Assembly: GCF_048564905.1 (NCBI RefSeq)
Contig: NC_132992.1
Coordinates: 20,408,501-20,472,500 of the forward strand
DNA length: 64,000 nt
DNA from: Vicugna pacos
Lineage: Eukaryota; Chordata; Mammalia; Artiodactyla; Camelidae
Reading direction: 5' to 3'
Part shown: positions 58,201-64,000 of the stretch, piece by piece
Layout of the letters: each line of letters starts with the position of its first letter
Numbering within the stretch: position 1 is the first letter of the stretch
Translations under genes and position numbers: made by a program
Notes under the pieces: generated by a model
Seen by the model: only the letters and a program-made list of their open reading frames with translations
Told to the model about the DNA's origin: nothing
The model's database searches: none

Positions 58201-61200
58201 CCATTTTAAAATATTAATTCTTCCAATCTAGGAGCATGGGATATCTTTCCATTTTTTTAAGTCTTCTTTAATTTCCTTAATCAGTGTTTTATAGTTTTCC
58301 ATGTATAATTCTTTCACCTCCTTGGTTAGATTTATTCCTAGGTATTTTATTACTTTGGGTGCTATTTTAAAGGGGATTGTTTCTTTACTTTCTTTTTCTG
58401 TTGATTCATCATTAGTGTAAAGAAATGCAACTGATTTTTGAACATTAATCTTGTAACTTGCTACCTTGCTGACTTCTTCAATTATTTCTAGTGGTTTTTA
58501 TGTGGACCTTTTAGGGTTTTCTATATATAGTATCATGTCTGCTTATAGTGACAATTTTACCTCTTCTTTTCCAATTTGGATCCCTTTTACTTCTTTGTAT
58601 TGCCTGATTGCTGTGGCTAGGACTTCCAAGACTATGTTGAATAGGAGTGGTGATAGTAGGCAGCCTTGTCTTGTCCCAGATTTTAGTGGGAAGCTTTTGA
58701 GTTTTTCACCGTTGAGTACTATGCTGGCTGTAGGTTTGTCATATATAGCTTTTATTATGTTGAGATATGTTCCCTCTATACCCACTTTGGTGAGAGTTTT
58801 TATCATAAATGGGTGTTGAATTTTATCAAATGCTTTTTCTGCATCTGTTGAGATGATCATGTGTTTTTTGTCCTTTCTCTTGTTGATGTGATTTGCGTAT
58901 GTTGATTGATTTGCATATGTTGAACCAGCCTTGTGTCCCTGGGATGAACCCCACTTGGTCATGATGTATAATCTTTTTTATGTGTTGTTGGATTCTATTT
59001 GCTAAAATTTTGGTGAGGATTTTTGCATCTATGTTCATCAGTGATATTGGCCTGTAATTCTCTCTTTTGGTGGTGTCTTTGCCTGGTTTTGGTATCAGGG
59101 TGATGGTGGCTTCATAGAATGAGTTTGGGAGTATTCCCTCCTTTTCAGTCTTCTGAAAGAGCTTGAGAAGTACTGGTATGAGTTCTTCTTTGTATGTTTG
59201 GTAGAATTCCCCAGTGAAGCTGTCAGTTCCTGGACTTTTATTTGTAGGGAGGTTTTTTATTGCTAATTCGATTTCATTTCTAGTGATCAGTTTGTTCAAG
59301 TGGTCAGTTTCTTCTTGGTTCAGTCTTGGTGGACTGTATGTTTCCAGAAACTTGTCCATCTAGGTTACCCATTTTGGTTCCATATAGTCTTTCACAACAT
59401 TCTTGTATGATATTCTGTATTTCTGTTATTTGTTGTAATTTCTCTATTTTTCTTTCTTATTTTGCTTATTTGTGCTCTCTTTTTTCTTCTTTGTGAATTT
59501 GGCCAGAGGTTTGTCGATTTTGTTTACTTTTTCAAAAAACCAGCTTTTGGTTTGATTGATTTTTTTCTATTGTTTTATTAATCTCTATTTTATTTCCTCC
59601 CTGATCTTTATTATTTCCTTCTTTCTGCTGCCTTTTGGGTTTTTTTCTCTTCTTTTTCTAATTCTTTTAGCTGGTGGTTTAGATTGTTTATTTCAGATTG
59701 TTCTTTTTGAGGAAGGCCTGTATCACTGTAAACTTCCCTCTTAGCACTGCCTTTGCTGCATCCCATTAATTTTGTGTGGTTGTGTTTTCATTTTCATTTG
59801 TCTCAAGGTATTTTTTAATTTCAACTTTGATTTCATCGTTGACCCATTGTTTTTTTAAAACCATGTTGTTTAATCTCCAACATTCCTTTTTTTTCTCCTT
59901 TGTTTCTCAGTAGTTGATTTCTAGTTTCATGGCATTGTGTCTGTAAAGATGTTTGAGATAATTTCTATCTTCTTAAAATTGTTGAGGCTTCTTTTGTGCC
60001 CAAGTACATGATCAATCCTAGGAAATGTTCCATGTGCACTTGAAAAGAATGTATGTCCTATTTTTTTGAGGTGTAATGCTCTGAAAATATCCACCAAATC
60101 TAATTTTTCTATTGTATCACACTGTCAGTGACTTTTACTTCCAATTTATCTTAGCTATCCATTCCCATAGTCATACCCTGGGCTTTGTCATTACATGAAA
60201 CTGCTCGTCCCCAAATCACTATTCTGCACATCCTGCCCTGACCACAGCTTCCTAAATTTACAGCTTCCTTACTCAAGAGCCCCTCCTGTCTTCACTTCCC
60301 TCCCTCTGCAGTATAGATGCTGTGACTCATCATTTAGTCACTTTCTTGAATGCACTCTAACTCCTACTCCTGCCCTATGGTGCCACTTGGTCTGACAAGT
60401 CATTTTTTATTTTTTTGTTTTTTTACCTGCCTTTTTAGTCCCTGCACCCAAGTAACTGAGCACTTGTGAGAAAACTGCAAAGGAAAATGAATAGCACTAT
60501 AAGTTCACACTCACTGCTTTCAGTGGTCTCTCATGTTGCCTGGAAATTTTGCAACGATTTTTCATGAGTCCGTTCTTTACAACAGTGTTTTTAAACCTCC
60601 ATTTTCGTCAAATCTCTATTTATCTCTTTCTCCCCAGCTGTTCTTGGATGACTTTACCTCCTACTTTATAAAGGAAGTAGAACCATCAAATGGGAGCTCG
60701 TTCAGTTTCTCACCTTAAATTTGCAAACCCACTTTCCTGACTCATCTCCAACTTCCCTGCTGTTACAATGGAGGGATTCCCTTGTGTGTGCTCTGGATCC
60801 CATTCCTTCCCTCCTTCTCAGGGACTGGTCTCCCTTTCCTCTCTCGTCTACATCTCCAACCTCTTTTAAGTATTAGATCCACATCCAGTTAATCACCAGG
60901 TCCAAGCCATTCTACCTCCTCAGTGTTTCTTGTATTGTCCACTTAACTCTGCTGCCATCACTGTGATCCATGCCGCTTTCATCACTTACCTGAACTAGCT
61001 TAACAGCCCCGACCTTGGTCTCACATATCTGTTCTTCTCTCCTCACACCATCTTCTGTGGGGTAGCCAGAAGGGTGATACTAGAATGCACATCTTATCAG
61101 ACTATAGCCAAGTATGAAGTCTGGGGACAGGATCTGTATCTTTGTTGGTGGAGGAACTTCCTTCTCCATGGGTCATCTTTATTGTCACCTTCCCTTCTCT

Positions 61201-63016
61201 AACTTCTTTTCATCATCTCCTTGACAAATGAATATCATCCTGTTACCTTCAAATTGTCAAAAGGATTAATAGTTCATAATTTAACTAAGTGCTCAGGGGG
61301 GTTATGTGCTCCCTTTCTCCCGCCATCTACTCTTCTGCTTCTAATCAGATGGCATCTGTGCTTAAACCGCTATTTATCTTCCTTCCCACTGGCACACTCC
61401 CCTGACCACCACCACCATATAAAAGCTAAAACTCCATAAAGCCCACCCCCAGCTGTCGCTGCTAACTTCTCCAGCCTCATCTCACACTGCCGCGTTTCTC
61501 ATTCCCTGTGTTTTGGCCATCCCAGCCTTCTTTGTGCTTCTGAAAAGTGACAGCCCTCTTTGCACATGCACTCTCCATCTATGCCTGCACTCATGCTTTG
61601 CTTTTCTAGTCCTTACTCATTCTCATGTCTCAAGCTAAGTCTTAAACTTTGTGTTGGTGGTATGGTGGGTAATTAAGAACCTGGGGTTTATGGTCAGGTA
61701 GACAGAAACAGCTGGTCTGTTTCTGTGAGTCTTAGTTTCCATATCTGCAAAAGCGGCTTACGTTTACCTCAGGAGGTTGTTGAAAGGCTCAGATAAGTTA
61801 GTTTATATAAAGTTCTCAGCATAACATCTGCATTATAGTAATACAATAAATGGTCTTATCTCTTTTTAAAGCTAACTGCCCTAAGGTTCAGATTATTTTT
61901 AATTGAGCTATTGACATATGATATTAGTTTCAGGTGAGTAGGTAATGATTCAATATATGTGCATATTGCACAATGATCACCACAGTAAATCTAGTTAGCA
62001 TCCATCTCCACACATAGGTGCAAATCGGTCATATTCTCAAGGTTGGCTTTATCACTCTGCCCTAAGCAATGGAGATAAGAAGTCCAGGTCAGGGAAACTT
62101 ATTGTCTGTACTCTTCCTACTCTGTGATACCTCCACCTCTTACACACCCCCACTCCTGTTTTTAATAGGAACACAGGTTTGGGGTTGATCATCGTTTTTT
62201 GACCATTGCTATTATTTTAAAACATAGGCAATACCCAGGACACCTACTGTGTGAAAGATCTCTAGAAGACGTTCCTGTTGAAGGCCCTGAAGGCATAGAT
62301 GAAGATGATCCTGTTAATTCTGACTACAACATGAAACTGACCAAGTTTTCCTTCCAAGTTGATAGGTACAGAACCCTCCTTTTTGGATTTACTTTATTAT
62401 TATGATTATGATTATTAATTATTTTGTCATTCTGACACAGTACCTTTTCACTAGAGGTCTTTTCAGAGGTAGACATGTTTATTTTCTCAAGTGCGTCTTT
62501 GCCCTGGTTTAGTGCTTTACTTAGTGCCCTTCACTGTAACAGACGTGAGTTCTGCCCTATCTTCCAGGTCTTGGAAAGCCCAGCTGTCATCACTGAATGA
62601 AAGCATAAAGAGCTCCAAACTGGAGGCTTCCTGTTGTGCTCCATGGTTCCAGGATATTCTGCACTTGGAGTCCCCTGAATCTGGTGACCAGAGTACCAGT
62701 GTGCCAAGCTGGGCCTTCATTCCGCAGGGCCTGCCGCACAGGCAGTACAGTTTTCCACGGGGAAGTCCCGCTAAGACCAGGGACCCAGGAAGATTATGGA
62801 AAAGAATGCACATCAGTGAGCAGGAGGAGCCCCTTGAGCTCGCATGTGTGTCTGTGACAGGATTCACTGCACTGTTTACTTGGGCAGTAGAAAGGACGGG
62901 CTGTACCATTGCCCTCTGGGATTTGGAGACCCAGGCTATGCAGTGTTTTTCCCTGGGCAAAAAATGCATCCCTGTAGACAGTGGTGGAGACCAGCAGCTG
63001 TGCCTCGTTTTGACAG
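49031..63016 (+). CDS. SPG11: SPG11 (spatacsin), coding exons 1-6; continues beyond the window
   Basis: Spatacsin is a large (human 2443 residues) lysosome-associated protein that works with SPG15/AP-5 in lysosome reformation. Loss causes hereditary spastic paraplegia 11 in human. Exons: 49031-49224, 51724-51908, 52757-52981, 54591-54792, 62228-62365, 62568-63016. All introns are GT/AG and phases join without a break, giving about 464 N-terminal residues. The chain begins [18 protein letters not shown]. Recognisable segments are [14 protein letters not shown] (exon 2), [16 protein letters not shown] (exon 3), [19 protein letters not shown] (exon 4) and [16 protein letters not shown] (exon 6). 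The human initiator position aligns with ATA here, so ATG 49031 is the first in-frame start, giving an N-terminus about 21 residues shorter. 63017-64000 is intron 6. Confidence 0.93.
50955..51130. mobile_element. Short non-autonomous DNA transposon in SPG11 intron 1
   Basis: Contains 'tagccacatgtggttaaaat', 'cagtagccacatgtggctgt' and 'atattggaccacgcagatat'. The element type with the gccacatgtggc palindrome is common in placental genomes. Related copies lie at 52025-52315 and 53683-54275. Confidence 0.55.
51394..51486 (-). mobile_element. Camelid tRNA-derived SINE in SPG11 intron 1
   Basis: 'agtgctgggggttgaaccca', 'ggcatactaagtatgcactc' and 'ccactgaactataactctgc' in reverse orientation. 'cctatat' flanks both sides, a possible target-site duplication. 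Confidence 0.92.
52025..52315. mobile_element. Short non-autonomous DNA transposon in SPG11 intron 2
   Basis: Starts 'acactagacactagctacat' and ends 'ttcaattggacagtgctgat'. Its internal order matches the element at 53683-54275. It shares the ttggacagtgctg end. Confidence 0.55.
53683..54275. mobile_element. Short non-autonomous DNA transposon with terminal inverted repeats, SPG11 intron 3
   Basis: The left end 'gtgctgtccaacac' and right end 'ttggatagcactg' are inverted repeats of each other. Internal landmarks are 'tgttgagcacttgaaattgt', 'aattgagatgtgctgtgact' and 'gataaat'-type A/T stretches. The body is interrupted by a camelid SINE at 54081-54176. Confidence 0.6.
54081..54176 (+). mobile_element. 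Camelid tRNA-derived SINE with target-site duplications, SPG11 intron 3
   Basis: The best-preserved copy: 'gcatagctcagtggtagagt' (A-box region), 'gaggtcctggattcaatccc' (B-box region) and a 17-A tail. 'gttaggttca' (54071-54080) is repeated as 'attaggttca' (54178-54187). The long A tail and clear duplications make it the youngest-looking insertion here. Confidence 0.96.
54869..54881. repeat. C13 homopolymer
   Basis: Thirteen C in a row in SPG11 intron 4; the length is prone to sequencing error. Confidence 0.9.
56519..60118 (-). mobile_element. 5'-truncated LINE-1 in SPG11 intron 4
   Basis: Minus-strand L1 of about 3.6 kb. The 3' UTR and tail lie at 56519-56700 (T-rich on the plus strand). ORF2 is readable in broken frames: a C-terminal part at 56995-57606 (ending [12 protein letters not shown]), and reverse transcriptase at 58543-59359 with '[20 protein letters not shown]' and '[20 protein letters not shown]'. 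The RT motif FADD is not intact in one frame. ORF1 and the 5' UTR are absent. Flanking acactgtcaatgactttt (56501-56518) recurs with one change at 60119-60136 as target-site duplication. The paralogous site near 21243 is empty, so insertion followed the duplication. Confidence 0.93.
60137..62227. other. SPG11 intron 4, right part
   Basis: 60140-60380 pairs with the left SPG11 remnant (to about 21550). 61660-61865 is MIR-like ('gtctgtttctgtgagtctta', 'ttgttgaaaggctcagataa'). 61885-62065 is a minus-strand L1 3' end ('tattagtttcaggtgagtag', 'tgatcaccacagtaaatcta'). No exon was seen. Confidence 0.6.
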
Positions 63017-64000
63017 GTGAGAACGTCTTGTGTCAGGTTGGAATCCATCGCCGAGAGCACCTCTCTTACCTGTTTTACTACTGCTGCCCGGGTGATGTAG
63101 TGCCTACTCACTCCTCTAAGTGTAGTGTTTTATGGAGGAAATTTGGTGTTAACCTTGGTAATGTTGCCTCATATGTTTGATTTTTAATTAAGGTTATTTC
63201 TGCTCAGCTAAGTACTAAGGTACTGAGTCAGAAAAAGTTTAAGTCTAAGAAAAGTTGGTTTTAACCCAGGGAGTCTTCACAGGACTTTGGTTTGTACAGA
63301 GTTCGTAAGCTGGCAGCTCATAGGCCATATGAGTTTGGATTTGCTTGGCTTGCGCTATGTAGGCTTTTAAAAAAAAGATTTGTGTCTCACAAGCCTGTAA
63401 AATTAGAGGATTTCAGACAAAATCTGTATTTCCAGTTACTACTGAAAAATTAGAATATCTGGCAACACTGGCCCTCATTCCTGCATAGTAATTGATGGCT
63501 TGGAGCTGAATTTCAGTGCTCCTAGATGGGCTGCTTTCTTTCAGGTTTGGTTTTCTTGCACTTCTCTCGCCACCTGTTTTGCCTGTATGCGTTTGGGTTT
63601 GATGTGTCAGATGTGCATTGATTCAGCATAACCATGCCATAACCTCCTACAAAGCTACTGAGTTCTGATTGAACTAACCATGTGTTTCTTCTTCAGTGTC
63701 CTGATTTTGGTAATCATGTATTTCTATGTGTCAAGAGCATGCTATTAATGTTTCATTTTAGTAAACAAGAAATGTGACATCTCAATAAATAGTTACAAGT
63801 TCCAGGTATTGATAGTGCAAGATAGTACAAAGTAGCAAAGAGAGGTTTCCTGCTAGTCATAGGATACATTGTTCCTATGAGAATTTGCCTTGTGGTTAGT
63901 GTTTAAAAGATAAAGCTCTTCTCTGAAAAGTCATGATGAATTTACCAATTAATGTCATAATAGTTACTGGTACCCAATAAATCTGTTTATACTTACAGTG

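Noticed and set aside
62517-62969. 150-codon open frame antisense to SPG11 exon 6
   Set aside because: It is the shadow of a 449 bp constrained coding exon on the other strand.

Overview
The window is mammalian nuclear DNA and almost certainly from a camelid (camel, llama or alpaca). The best marker is a tRNA-derived SINE with the camelid body (an A-box 'tagctcagtggtagag' type start, then 'ggtactggggattgaaccc' on the other strand), present in at least seven copies. LINE-1 3' ends of artiodactyl type and an artiodactyl-like beta-2-microglobulin, one codon shorter than human in exon 2, agree. All gene names come from recognising encoded protein segments; no database was searched.

Layout, left to right: 1-4.3 kb, non-coding DNA with old repeats, starting with about 110 bp that resembles the upstream flank of B2M. 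4.3-9.8 kb, B2M copy 1 (minus strand) with its upstream flank to about 11.45 kb. 11.5-18.1 kb, LINE/SINE/LTR repeats and a diverged non-coding segment that also occurs near 0.7-1.4 kb. 18.1-21.9 kb, a deleted remnant of PATL2 and SPG11 (plus strand). 22-25.9 kb, mainly old LINE-1. 25.9-31.4 kb, B2M copy 2 (minus) with flank to about 32.9 kb. 35.4-45.9 kb, a complete PATL2 gene (plus, 14 coding exons, 556 codons), with a PPP4R2 processed pseudogene in one intron. 49.0 kb to the right edge, the first six coding exons of SPG11 (spatacsin), with a 3.6 kb LINE-1 in intron 4.

The order B2M-PATL2-SPG11 is the conserved mammalian order. It appears here as one full block (25.9-64 kb) and one eroded block (4.3-21.9 kb) in the same orientation, so I read the region as an old tandem duplication of a segment running from downstream of B2M into SPG11. 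PATL2 and SPG11 decayed in the left block, but B2M did not: both copies have intact splice sites and encode the same 118-residue protein.

Most of the duplicated DNA differs by roughly 15-25 percent, but several islands are 96-100 percent identical with abrupt edges. They include B2M exons 2-3, B2M exon 1 plus core promoter, and parts of the PATL2 and SPG11 remnants, one of them purely intronic. This mosaic points to repeated gene conversion. Outside the islands the B2M copies differ in possible regulatory sequence: an NF-kB-like site is intact in copy 2 and damaged in copy 1, and the 3' UTRs and poly(A) signals differ.
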